From the NCBI RefSeq assembly GCF_012273895.1, contig NC_052128.1, positions 620,001 through 684,000 on the forward strand: 64,000 nt of DNA, in the 5' to 3' direction. Under the pieces are notes generated by a model. That model was not told the origin of the DNA. It saw only the letters and a list, made by a program, of their open reading frames with translations, and made no database searches. The translations under genes were made by a program, and so were the position numbers. This document shows positions 53,980-64,000 of the stretch, in pieces (within the stretch, counting starts at the first letter, position 1; every line of letters begins with the position of its first letter). The DNA is from Zerene cesonia. Taxonomy: Eukaryota > Arthropoda > Insecta > Lepidoptera > Pieridae.

Positions 53980-54979
53980 NNNNNNNNNNNNNNNNNNNNN
54001 NNNNNNNNNNNNNNNNNNNNNNNNNNNNNNNNNNNNNNNNNNNNNNNNNNNNNNNNNNNNNNNNNNNNNNNNNNNNNNNNNNNNNNNNNNNNNNNNNNNN
54101 NNNNNNNNNNNNNNNNNNNNNNNNNNNNNNNNNNNNNNNNNNNNNNNNNNNNNNNNNNNNNNNNNNNNNNNNNNNNNNNNNNNNNNNNNNNNNNNNNNNN
54201 NNNNNNNNNNNNNNNNNNNNNNNNNNNNNNNNNNNNNNNNNNNNNNNNNNNNNNNNNNNNNNNNNNNNNNNNNNNNNNNNNNNNNNNNNNNNNNNNNNNN
54301 NNNNNNNNNNNNNNNNNNNNNNNNNNNNNNNNNNNNNNNNNNNNNNNNNNNNNNNNNNNNNNNNNNNNNNNNNNNNNNNNNNNNNNNNNNNNNNNNNNNN
54401 NNNNNNNNNNNNNNNNNNNNNNNNNNNNNNNNNNNNNNNNNNNNNNNNNNNNNNNNNNNNNNNNNNNNNNNNNNNNNNNNNNNNNNNNNNNNNNNNNNNN
54501 NNNNNNNNNNNNNNNNNNNNNNNNNNNNNNNNNNNNNNNNNNNNNNNNNNNNNNNNNNNNNNNNNNNNNNNNNNNNNNNNNNNNNNNNNNNNNNNNNNNN
54601 NNNNNNNNNNNNNNNNNNNNNNNNNNNNNNNNNNNNNNNNNNNNNNNNNNNNNNNNNNNNNNNNNNNNNNNNNNNNNNNNNNNNNNNNNNNNNNNNNNNN
54701 NNNNNNNNNNNNNNNNNNNNNNNNNNNNNNNNNNNNNNNNNNNNNNNNNNNNNNNNNNNNNNNNNNNNNNNNNNNNNNNNNNNNNNNNNNNNNNNNNNNN
54801 NNNNNNNNNNNNNNNNNNNNNNNNNNNNNNNNNNNNNNNNNNNNNNNNNNNNNNNNNNNNNNNNNNNNNNNNNNNNNNNNNNNNNNNNNNNNNNNNNNNN
54901 NNNNNNNNNNNNNNNNNNNNNNNNNNNNNNNNNNNNNNNNNNNNNNNNNNNNNNNNNNNNNNNNNNNNNNNNNNNNNNN
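53980..54979. other. Scaffold gap, 1000 N
   Basis: Exactly 1000 N, arbitrary size. Confidence 1.
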
Positions 54980-56250
54980 GCATCCCGGTACCTCGCGGGT
55001 GGTTTGCGTTCCCTACCGGCGCGCGGGGTTGCCGCACCGCTTCGAGCTATATCCTCCCCCTCCAAGTCAACAGCAATACCTGATGCTGGCTTGGAACTTT
55101 GTCTTTTCTTTGGTCTACCTCTTTTCCGACCATGAACAATTGGGGTAGAGACACCGCTATAAGGGGTCAGAAGGCTTGCATGGTACTTCCCACATAAGGT
55201 ATTCTTACTATCTACCACTTCATAAGTAGTGGGTGACACGCACTTTGATATTTTATACGGTCCTTCACGCTTAGGAGCGAACTTATTTGTGAAACCCCGA
55301 AAAGCTTGGCTAGGACGATGCGTTTCCACAAGAACGAGATCACCCATTCTTATCGGCGGCAACTTTCCCAACATCCTGCTGGTGTTCAATTTGCTCATTG
55401 GCCTCTTGTAAATTGCTAACGAAGGCCTGAGTATAGTGAAGTCCCGTGTCCCCTAGTGGGGTATAGGGCAGATGATGTACATCTGTTTCACTGATCGATT
55501 TTCTTTAGGGACAAGTAGGTGATCAGTCTCCTGTGTCTTGCCATACCGAGACATTTTTTTTTTGTGCGTTCCCACCGGGAATTGAACCCAGGACCCCTCG
55601 ATTCTACGCTCACGCGTTAACCACTGTACCAAGGAGGCGGTCTTACGAAGGCCTGGAGGTATGGCGTTATTTGGGGTACATAATTTTCGTTTCCGACGAT
55701 TGTCCTCAAACCATGAGCTACTTCTAGGTAAGATAGGCCGCAGTACGCCCCGTTCCTTGATTGGGAGCTGTATTTAGCGCAAATCTTACAGCTGGCAACA
55801 TTTTGGGCCATCGACAATGTTCCGGGTCTACGAGCATCGCTAACATTTGTTTCAACTCCCTATTTTTGCGTTCTGCGGGATTAGCTTCTGGATGATAAAC
55901 AGGTATCGTTTTGTTTAATTCTTAAAACGAACATTACCTTTTGCATAACTGCTGAAACGAATTGATTCCCGTTATTTGAGATCACCCGCCTGGGAAAACC
56001 ATACCTCATAAAAATTTCTTCGATTGAAATTTTTGCGCAATTTTCTGCACTTGCTTCCACCAACGGGAATAACTCCACCCATTACTCTTGGTATCCTCAA
56101 CTAGGAAAATCCACCTCTCCTTTTTACTTACTTCGGAGAGAGGTCCAAATAAATCCATAGCTAAAACTTCGAATCGTTGTTAATGTGCAAGAGTTTGTAA
56201 GAGACCTGCTGGTTTCAAATAACTTGATTTGAACTTTTGGCACATTTCAC
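54980..56250 (-). pseudogene. Ty3/Gypsy integrase, split by a SINE
   Basis: Minus strand: zinc-binding end CEMCQKFKSSYLKPAGLL (about 56200-56250), core start RFEVLAMDLFGPLSEVSKKE (first Asp), FMRYGFPRRVISNNGNQFVS (about 55960-56010), YHPEANPAERKNRELKQMLA (Glu, about 55840-55900), MLPAVRFALNTAPNQG. After the SINE it continues with the C-terminal DNA-binding module MGDLVLVETHRPSQAFRG, APKREGPYKISKCVSPTTYE and a Gly/Arg/Lys tail. The second catalytic Asp is Asn (SNNGNQ instead of SDNG), and frameshifts lie near 55920 and 56080. It is a dead copy; the rest of pol is missing. Confidence 0.88.
55429..55644 (-). mobile_element. tRNA-headed SINE with 10-bp target-site duplication
   Basis: On the minus strand: head CCGCCTCCTTGGTACAGTGG (box A region), GGTTCAATTCC (box B), A-rich run, then the body with GTCTCGGTATGGC and CTTGTCCCTAAAGAAAATCG. 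Flanked by ACGAAGGCCT at 55419-55428 and 55645-55654. The body matches the SINE tail at 6796-6905. Confidence 0.9.
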
Positions 56251-56269
56251 AGGATTTTAAATATTGTGT

Positions 56270-57210
56270 TATATACTGACGCATATTTGGAAAAAAGAAT
56301 CTCTCCTTTACTTATTTTTAACATATATGTGAACCAGCTGATTGATGAACCCAGCAAGACTAGTATCGGGTGTTCTATCGATGGACTAACTATAAATAAT
56401 CTTATTTACGCGGATGATATGGTCTTGCTGGTGCAATTGGTGCTCTCAGGCAGCTCATTAAAATTTGTGAGTCATATGCAGCTTCTCATGGTCTGGTATA
56501 TATTGGATTTTTTGGAAGATTTATCACATGCAATAGCTTCAACTAACGTGGATTTAAACAAGATTGTGGAATGGAGCACAAACTTTGGCCTTACTATTAA
56601 TCCGTCCAAAAGTCAGGTGATGATCATCGGTAGCCCTCGTCTTATGTCAAGACTGAACGTGAAGAATTTCACACCTATATCTATTGATGGCGTTGTTATA
56701 CCTTTTAGTAAAATTGTGAAAAACCTTGGTGTGTACTTTGATACAACTCTGTCGTGGCGTTATCACATAAAAGAGGTGAGCCGTAGAATTTACGCCTCAT
56801 CTAGTTCACTTAGACGTTTGCAGAACTTCCTTCCATTCCCAACTAAGATTATTGTTAGAATTTATATCCAAATGAAACTTCTGCCGCCACCTGTCGGGAG
56901 TTATATATATAACATGTAAACGTCAGATTTAATGTCATTATCGTATTTGAAATAAAGTTCAGTTGTTCATCGGCCATCACGTTTTTTACTTTAATTATGT
57001 TAGCACAATCCCTCCTTTTGCCTATTATCGATTACGCTGATGCTTGCTATCTTATTCACTGCGATCGAAAGAAAGACACTGCGTGTAGCTTCTCAAAAGA
57101 CAGATTTCTTAAGTCATTCATTTGCTGCAAATGTTATGGAACTCTTTGCCTGTTAATATAAGATGTGCACAATCACTTACTTCTTTTAAACGTCTGATTC
57201 ATAAATATTA
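56270..57210 (+). pseudogene. Chimeric LINE reverse-transcriptase remains
   Basis: 56300-56440: NQLIDEPSKTSIGCSIDGLT and INNLIYADDMVLL, the RT catalytic YADD of one LINE. From about 56515: FLEDLSHAIASTNVDLNKIV, FGLTINPSKSQVMIIGSPRL, KNLGVYFDTTLSW, a different LINE joined in the same frame. 57000-57205 holds LLLPIIDYADACYL and MLWNSLPVNIRCAQSLTSFK, the end of the second LINE in other frames. A roughly 110-bp insert (about 56885-56990) separates them. The copy is dead and cut by a gap. Confidence 0.75.
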
Positions 57211-58210
57211 NNNNNNNNNNNNNNNNNNNNNNNNNNNNNNNNNNNNNNNNNNNNNNNNNNNNNNNNNNNNNNNNNNNNNNNNNNNNNNNNNNNNNNNNNN
57301 NNNNNNNNNNNNNNNNNNNNNNNNNNNNNNNNNNNNNNNNNNNNNNNNNNNNNNNNNNNNNNNNNNNNNNNNNNNNNNNNNNNNNNNNNNNNNNNNNNNN
57401 NNNNNNNNNNNNNNNNNNNNNNNNNNNNNNNNNNNNNNNNNNNNNNNNNNNNNNNNNNNNNNNNNNNNNNNNNNNNNNNNNNNNNNNNNNNNNNNNNNNN
57501 NNNNNNNNNNNNNNNNNNNNNNNNNNNNNNNNNNNNNNNNNNNNNNNNNNNNNNNNNNNNNNNNNNNNNNNNNNNNNNNNNNNNNNNNNNNNNNNNNNNN
57601 NNNNNNNNNNNNNNNNNNNNNNNNNNNNNNNNNNNNNNNNNNNNNNNNNNNNNNNNNNNNNNNNNNNNNNNNNNNNNNNNNNNNNNNNNNNNNNNNNNNN
57701 NNNNNNNNNNNNNNNNNNNNNNNNNNNNNNNNNNNNNNNNNNNNNNNNNNNNNNNNNNNNNNNNNNNNNNNNNNNNNNNNNNNNNNNNNNNNNNNNNNNN
57801 NNNNNNNNNNNNNNNNNNNNNNNNNNNNNNNNNNNNNNNNNNNNNNNNNNNNNNNNNNNNNNNNNNNNNNNNNNNNNNNNNNNNNNNNNNNNNNNNNNNN
57901 NNNNNNNNNNNNNNNNNNNNNNNNNNNNNNNNNNNNNNNNNNNNNNNNNNNNNNNNNNNNNNNNNNNNNNNNNNNNNNNNNNNNNNNNNNNNNNNNNNNN
58001 NNNNNNNNNNNNNNNNNNNNNNNNNNNNNNNNNNNNNNNNNNNNNNNNNNNNNNNNNNNNNNNNNNNNNNNNNNNNNNNNNNNNNNNNNNNNNNNNNNNN
58101 NNNNNNNNNNNNNNNNNNNNNNNNNNNNNNNNNNNNNNNNNNNNNNNNNNNNNNNNNNNNNNNNNNNNNNNNNNNNNNNNNNNNNNNNNNNNNNNNNNNN
58201 NNNNNNNNNN
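57211..58210. other. Scaffold gap, 1000 N
   Basis: Exactly 1000 N, arbitrary size. Confidence 1.
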
Positions 58211-58254
58211 AAAAAAAATACAATATTATTATGTCCTTAGTAGGAAGTATAAGT

Positions 58255-61048
58255 CTATAGAATTGTATCATAAAAATCTTTATAAAAATGAGGGATCAAA
58301 TTTTTATCCACAAGCTCCTTCAAATCTTTCTTCTTGTTTTCGCTGAGTTCTTGCTTGCCGGTGTATGCTTTTACTGTGGTTAGCTCTGACAAGGGTTTCA
58401 TCTTTTTTCTCTTGTTTCTAACACATATTTTTTTGAATTCATTGTCTTTGTATGATGATTTCACAAAGAAAGCAAAAGGTTCACCTTTTTCGCACTTTAT
58501 AATTTTTATGTCGTTCCATGATATGTAATTTTTATCTTCAGTTTCATTAAAATTGTATCCCCAGTCTTCTTGAAGCTTTTTTCAAGTCGAGAAATGAATC
58601 ATAGGTACATTCATGTACAAAGAACTTTTGTCCGGTCTTTTTGGCATTTTTGATCATAGTTACATACTGGTGGGGGCAGTATATAGGTCCTGATTTCAGG
58701 TTCTTTTTAATTTCCTTTTCGATGAGGCTATGAGCATTATCCCCTTCGTTCTGGGTGTGCCCCTTAATTAAAAATTTATGTGTTATTGATGCTATATTCA
58801 AGTGGGTCACCGCATATAGATAAAGTGCCACTATGTATTTATTCTTATTTTGCCCAGTGCAATTATCTGAATATAAAATTAAATTGAGGCCATCACCGTC
58901 ACTTAGTCTTGATTCTTGACAAATTTTATCAAAACAATCCAATAAACAGGAGCCTATCTCATTAGCACCGCGTTTGGCATCAGTTTCATTCCAAAAATAA
59001 GCGTGAACATCAGAATCTCTCATTTGACCGTCAACTTTTTGGTTCAAAAGCGTGATAGTAAAATTATAACTGTTTAATTTGGATTTATAGAAGAATGCTG
59101 ATGTGTTGCCCCTTGGCGATTGTAAAACAGCCTGTAGATCGAAAACTAACACTTTATTGTTTTCATTTATTTTGCAACGGTCATTGTATTTATCTTGGCG
59201 ACTTAATGTTTTTTCCTCCAGGTGAGCATCAAATGTACCGCGCATCAGATTCTTCTGCTCGTTGTTTGAATTTGCATACTGCAGACATAGATCGCATTGA
59301 TCTTTTCGAGGGTAATAAAATGATATATTATATTCTTTAGTAAAAATATTGTAAAATGTGCAATATTTTCCATATGGCTTGTTGTTTTTTTCCTGACTTT
59401 CTTTGAAGTCTTTGAAAATATCCTTGATGCTTTTTGCACCATCAATATATTCCCGAGTAGAAGTTTGTCTTGTGTAGTGCGACTCAATTCTGGGTATAGC
59501 ATCTATGAATTTTTTTATGTCTAAAATCAGTGATTCATCATTGGTGCGGTGGTTGTTATGTTTTCCTCTTGGATCACATTGGATAATACCAAGCTTATCG
59601 CACTTTTGTTTTACTGTGCGAATCACGCGATCGGATATATTTAGTGTTGCTATAAAAAAAGTTTTACAAACTCGAATGGTTTTACCATCCATGACAAAGT
59701 GGAAAGCCTTATTGCTCTGCCTTGGATGCAAAGCGTTTGTGTATTTATATCTAGGACTGACGTTGGACATACAAGAGTTTATAAATAGTCGCTGCTTATC
59801 AATATCACCAATGGCCCAAAAAGCGGCAAAAAGAGCTTGTCTTTGAACGGATGTGAACTTTTCTGAACATTTAAGTCTACAGCGCTCAGTGCAAGGTGGC
59901 TTTACTTGACGAGGTGGAACGGTTTCTTTTTTCTTAGATTCATAAGAATTTCCAGTATTTCTTAGCACTTTATTTATGTTTTGCCTCCATTTTTGGGGAT
60001 CACTAGAGCGCTTTCTACCTTTCTTTTTGCTAATATCCATTTGTTCTTCAATGTTACCTTGACTTACTTCAGGTCCTTGAGTTTGGCTTGTTCACGGTAC
60101 CTCAATTGGTTCTTCATTAGCCATTATGTCCGGATTACTGAAAGTATTGGAGTCATCGGAAGAAGACCCTGACGATGAAGAGCTGCTTGAACTCGATGAT
60201 GACGAGCTACTAGAACTAGATGTAGATAATCGCCGTGACCTAGGATACACTGGTATTGGCTTCTTTTTTTTATCTTTATGGTCAAATGTAGGATCTTGAT
60301 CACTTACATCTGCATCCGATTCGTCCGTGTTCACGGGAGAGACGTTATAATTTACATAGTCTCTTTTTCGGCTACTACAGGGTTGACGACATAGTTCGTT
60401 GGTTTCAAAAAATGTATTAACATTATGGTAAGCCTTGTTTTCAGGATTATTAGTAACATCGGTTAACAACTGTAACAAAAATATAAATAATGTTAGTAAT
60501 AATACATTTATCATCATCCACTGCTAAACTTAGGCCTCCCCCAAAGATTTCCACAGACACCAATTAGAAGCAGCCTGCATCCAAGTACCCGCGGTTTTTA
60601 CCAGATTGTCCGTCCATCTCGCAGGTGACCGTCGGTCGTAACATTACATTAGTATAATCCTTACTAATATATAAATGTGTAAGTGTGTTTGTTTGTTTGT
60701 TAGTTTGTCATTCCTTCACGTCTCAAGGGAGCAACGTAATGACATAATTTTTAGTATGAAGATAGTAGGGGCTGGAGAGTGAGATAGGCTACTTTTTATC
60801 CCGGAAAAACATCCCATTCCCACGGGAAGATCGATTATGTTCATTCATGTTGATCACGCGGGCGGAGCCGCGGGCAAAAGGTAGTTTTATTCTAAAAGTA
60901 ATTGAAATTAAATCTTACCACAACATTAACTGCAGTATTTTGACCTGTACTGTCTGGAACTAAGTCCATTGCCACTTCTTGAATTGGAGATTTGTCATTA
61001 CCATCTCGATTTGGAGTCACGTTTTCTTTGGCACAAGGATCAGCTGGC
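58255..61048 (-). CDS. DUF7869-like element protein, nearly complete, function unknown
   Basis: Exons on the minus strand: 61048-60919 (5' end lost in a gap), 60469-58255; the donor GTTGTG|GTAAG and acceptor GTTACAG join at phase 0. The protein has a Ser run (about 60170-60235), a basic region DISKKKGRKRSSDPQKWRQN, a Cys cluster CTERCRLKC, a middle YPRKDQCDLC, and three spaced acidic motifs: VLVFDLQ (about 59135-59155), LILYSDNCTGQNKNK (58838-58880) and GHTQNEGDNAHSLIEKE (58718-58768). The last two match what I recall of DUF7869; the set looks like an RNase H-fold nuclease (inference). It is interrupted only by TGA at about 60092-60094 and one frameshift in the A6 run near 58577; after that the frame continues with DWGYNFNETED to the stop at 58255-58257. 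Either a recently dead element gene or sequencing error in a live one. Confidence 0.6.
60510..60640 (-). mobile_element. LINE (RTE-like) 3' end fragment
   Basis: The minus strand encodes RSPARWTDNLVKTAG, then WMQAASNWCLWKSLGEA and a (GAT)n-type tail, the C-terminal end of a common lepidopteran LINE ORF. It lies in the intron of the DUF7869-like gene. Confidence 0.7.
60658..60885 (+). mobile_element. Non-autonomous Helitron
   Basis: TCCTTACTAATATATAAATG start and GATCACGCGGGCGGAGCCGC end with an eroded CTAG (GTAG). In the intron of the DUF7869-like gene. Confidence 0.6.
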
Positions 61049-62048
61049 NNNNNNNNNNNNNNNNNNNNNNNNNNNNNNNNNNNNNNNNNNNNNNNNNNNN
61101 NNNNNNNNNNNNNNNNNNNNNNNNNNNNNNNNNNNNNNNNNNNNNNNNNNNNNNNNNNNNNNNNNNNNNNNNNNNNNNNNNNNNNNNNNNNNNNNNNNNN
61201 NNNNNNNNNNNNNNNNNNNNNNNNNNNNNNNNNNNNNNNNNNNNNNNNNNNNNNNNNNNNNNNNNNNNNNNNNNNNNNNNNNNNNNNNNNNNNNNNNNNN
61301 NNNNNNNNNNNNNNNNNNNNNNNNNNNNNNNNNNNNNNNNNNNNNNNNNNNNNNNNNNNNNNNNNNNNNNNNNNNNNNNNNNNNNNNNNNNNNNNNNNNN
61401 NNNNNNNNNNNNNNNNNNNNNNNNNNNNNNNNNNNNNNNNNNNNNNNNNNNNNNNNNNNNNNNNNNNNNNNNNNNNNNNNNNNNNNNNNNNNNNNNNNNN
61501 NNNNNNNNNNNNNNNNNNNNNNNNNNNNNNNNNNNNNNNNNNNNNNNNNNNNNNNNNNNNNNNNNNNNNNNNNNNNNNNNNNNNNNNNNNNNNNNNNNNN
61601 NNNNNNNNNNNNNNNNNNNNNNNNNNNNNNNNNNNNNNNNNNNNNNNNNNNNNNNNNNNNNNNNNNNNNNNNNNNNNNNNNNNNNNNNNNNNNNNNNNNN
61701 NNNNNNNNNNNNNNNNNNNNNNNNNNNNNNNNNNNNNNNNNNNNNNNNNNNNNNNNNNNNNNNNNNNNNNNNNNNNNNNNNNNNNNNNNNNNNNNNNNNN
61801 NNNNNNNNNNNNNNNNNNNNNNNNNNNNNNNNNNNNNNNNNNNNNNNNNNNNNNNNNNNNNNNNNNNNNNNNNNNNNNNNNNNNNNNNNNNNNNNNNNNN
61901 NNNNNNNNNNNNNNNNNNNNNNNNNNNNNNNNNNNNNNNNNNNNNNNNNNNNNNNNNNNNNNNNNNNNNNNNNNNNNNNNNNNNNNNNNNNNNNNNNNNN
62001 NNNNNNNNNNNNNNNNNNNNNNNNNNNNNNNNNNNNNNNNNNNNNNNN
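61049..62048. other. Scaffold gap, 1000 N
   Basis: Exactly 1000 N, arbitrary size. Confidence 1.
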
Positions 62049-63967
62049 ATAGCTCCATCTTTTAAAAAATAATCCCCCAATTCCTTTCTTATTTCTTTTG
62101 CATTGTCAGGAGACCGACGTGGACAGTTTCTTAATGGTTGTAACGTTTCATAATCATCTCTTAAACTATCACTTTCACTTACATGAGAACAGTAAGACTC
62201 TGAATCTTCTCTTAAATAGTTGTGCAAGTGAGTGATCGTCATTACTATAACTGCTGCTTTATCTGGTTCTACCATAAGTGGTTTCCTTAGAACTCTGAAG
62301 ACTTGTGCCATTATACCAAAAACGTTTTCAACAACTCGACGTGCTCTGCTTAAACGATAGTTGAACACTCTTTCAAGTACCTTTCGCATGTGTTTGGCCA
62401 GGAAACGGTTTCATCCTATTTTCGGTCAATGCAAATGCAGAGTCACCTAGTAAATAATATGGTATATCTTTACTACGTCCTTCCAAAGGTGTCGGAGTGG
62501 GCAAATTCAATTCACCGCTTACCATCAAAGAGTGTAGTTTAGTATTCTTGTATACTCCACCATCAGATATTCGGCCCTGACAACCGACATCGACAAATCT
62601 AATCTTGTAATGAGCATCGGCCAAAATAAATAACACAATACTGAAATTGCCCTTATAGTTGTAAAATTCAGTACCACTGTTAAATGGCGCCTGTAAAATT
62701 ACATGTTTTCCATCCACTGCACCGATGCAATGAGGAAAATTCCATAACTCGTCAAATGCATCAGATATCTTTAACCACTCTTCAGGGCTGTTCGGCAACT
62801 GAAAAAAAAACAAATATATAGATTTGATTATGTCACTAACTGTACAATAAAGTGTTTACATATATTTATAGCCTGTCTTGTTTGGTTTTCAGGAAGATAA
62901 TAATGCTGCCATTTTCGACCAACCGTCTACCGTACAAACTACCGATGGGCCTCCTTCTCCGACTAATGCGTCCCCGAGGCCTCCGATAAAACGCAAATAT
63001 GATCCAAAACTTGCCATGTTGAAGGATGCATTTGGTATTTTAAAATCAGCGTCGACCAAGTCAAATCAAGACGACGAGATTGGCACGTTTTGTAAATTTT
63101 TAGAGAGTAAATTGAGAAGTTACGATCATCGCACGAAAAATTTGGTACAACAGCGTTTATGTGATATTGTATTTAAGGCTGACGCAGGATATTTTAGTAA
63201 CAATCAACAATATGGTTACTACACAAGTCAGCCCCATAATTATTATACAACACGGTCAGAAACAGCTTCACAGGATACGATTTAGTCATCAGCACATTCA
63301 CCGGCAATACCTAGTACATCTCAAGCTGATATTGGTGAAAACAGTCCAAGTAACGTATCGCAGTACAGCGAGGATTCTTTTGATATCAGTGACTACGTTT
63401 AATTGTACCTACCTACTTCTATTTTTACTTTGATTTGTATGAAACCTTTTATTAATTAATACAATAAAAAATAAAAAGCATTTATTTCGGGCATTGCCCA
63501 TATAGTGTTAGTAACAATGATTAAATTAACAATAAAACATTTCTTACCTTCACATTGTCTTTCAGTCCATTGGTAATAGCTTGACAGACTTCGGGGATAA
63601 ATTTGCTGATTGCCTGTTTTGAGATTTTAAATAAGAATTGCAGGCTTGTGAAACTATCACCTGTTGCCAAAAATCGTAGCGTTAATGCTAATTTATCTTG
63701 AGCCGATATAGCTTTTCGAAACGTTGTGTCCTTTTTTTGTATTGCTCGCAGAACCAAATTATACAAATATTCAAAATTAGATGAAGACATTCGCAGAAAG
63801 TTTTTATAATGTATACTTAATTCCTGAGATCTGAGTTGTAACACCAATGAATTCGAACGTCTTTTCTTGTAAAAGTCGGATTCCCAAAAGCGAGGAGGGT
63901 TTCTGTAGTTTTCGAGAAGATAATCATATAAAATATATGCTGCACTAGCCACTAATGGTGACGACAT
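62049..63967 (-). pseudogene. Harbinger 2 transposase (two exons, one frameshift)
   Basis: Exon 1 63967-63548 (ATG, 140 codons, MSSPLVASAAYILYDYLLEN, HYKNFLRMSSSNFEYLYNLV; donor AAG|GTAAGA). Exon 2 from 62798 (LPNSPEEWLKISDAF). DDE_4 core: CIGAVDGKHVILQAP (D), FVDVGCQGRISDGGVY (D), RLSRARRVVENVFGIM (E). The frame breaks once near 62385-62400 between KPFPGQTHAKGT and LERVFNYRLSRAR. The end is probably in or at the gap (GDYFLKDG at 62053). It differs clearly in sequence from Harbinger 1 and is a separate family. Confidence 0.88.
62893..63402 (+). pseudogene. Harbinger 2 MADF/BESS accessory protein, last exon
   Basis: Opens after GGTTTTCAG with EDNNAAIFDQPSTVQT, Pro-rich linker, then the BESS-like helix pair FCKFLESKLRSYDHRTKNLV and VQQRLCDIVFKAD, and a Tyr/Asn/Gln-rich tail. 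A TAG at 63283-63285 interrupts; the frame continues with SPAIPSTSQADIGENSPSN and YSEDSFDISDYV to TAA at 63400-63402. It lies between transposase exons 1 and 2 on the opposite strand. Upstream exons were not found; they may lie in the gap. Confidence 0.7.
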
Positions 63968-64000
63968 GTTCGCTCACAGTTCGCAAGAGGACTGTGGAGC

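Noticed and set aside
56885..56990. Solo LTR beginning TGTCGGGAGTTATATA
   Set aside because: The start and an AATAAA resemble an LTR, but no matching end or target duplication was found.
1..64000. Prokaryotic-type features (operons, RBS, CRISPR arrays, attachment sites)
   Set aside because: The DNA is eukaryotic and no regularly spaced repeat-spacer array is present.

Overview
The window is eukaryotic DNA, almost certainly from a moth or butterfly. It is AT-rich, its genes are split by GT-AG introns, and it carries repeats typical of Lepidoptera: short Helitrons with TC...CTAG ends and a CGCGGGTGAAACCGCGGGGC hairpin, tRNA-headed SINEs ending in TGATGATGA, and hAT and PIF/Harbinger elements. 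There is also an odorant-binding-protein gene with classical insect cysteine spacing. It is not bacterial, so there are no operons, RBSs or CRISPR arrays.

Layout. (1) 1-11399 (+): the 3' part of the POSH gene (plenty of SH3s, a RING E3 ligase and JNK-pathway scaffold). I could join 15 exons in frame, giving 987 codons from the end of the RING to the stop, with four SH3 domains. One exon (9555-9776) encodes a GHxSAxx heptad repeat. Short Helitrons, a SINE tail and a tRNA-like inverted-repeat element lie in the introns. (2) 11400-21200: probable long 3' UTR, then intergenic DNA with SINEs, a MITE, Helitrons and a 0.3-kb interspersed repeat. (3) 21394-21810 (+): a small intronless PH-domain protein. 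(4) 21811-27880: intergenic with two repeats. (5) 27888-28454 (+): an intronless classical odorant-binding protein. (6) 28455-30550: intergenic with a full-length 0.3-kb repeat and a perfect non-autonomous hAT. (7) 30558-31130 (-): the last three exons of an unrecognised gene, cut short by a Copia LTR.

(8) From about 31.1 kb to the end the window is nearly all mobile DNA with five 1000-N scaffold gaps: a Copia fragment; a 5'-truncated Helitron with Rep-helicase; an N-terminal fragment of a DUF7869-like element protein; a nested block in which a hAT (37316-44331, 8-bp TSD) holds a Copia, which holds a PIF/Harbinger (39020-42784, TTA TSD), which holds a LINE tail; a decayed hAT/ZMYM transposase; LINE, pogo/Tigger and second Helitron fragments; a second DUF7869-like pseudogene; a Gypsy integrase split by a SINE; a chimeric LINE; a nearly complete DUF7869-like gene (58255-61048); and a second PIF/Harbinger running off the right edge.

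Most notable: both Harbinger elements show the same interlocked layout, with the exons of the transposase gene and of the MADF/BESS accessory gene sitting inside each other's introns on opposite strands. The DUF7869-like proteins occur three times among transposons and carry spaced acidic motifs resembling an RNase H-type nuclease core, so they may be an under-described transposase family. All calls are from reading the sequence; no database search was run.
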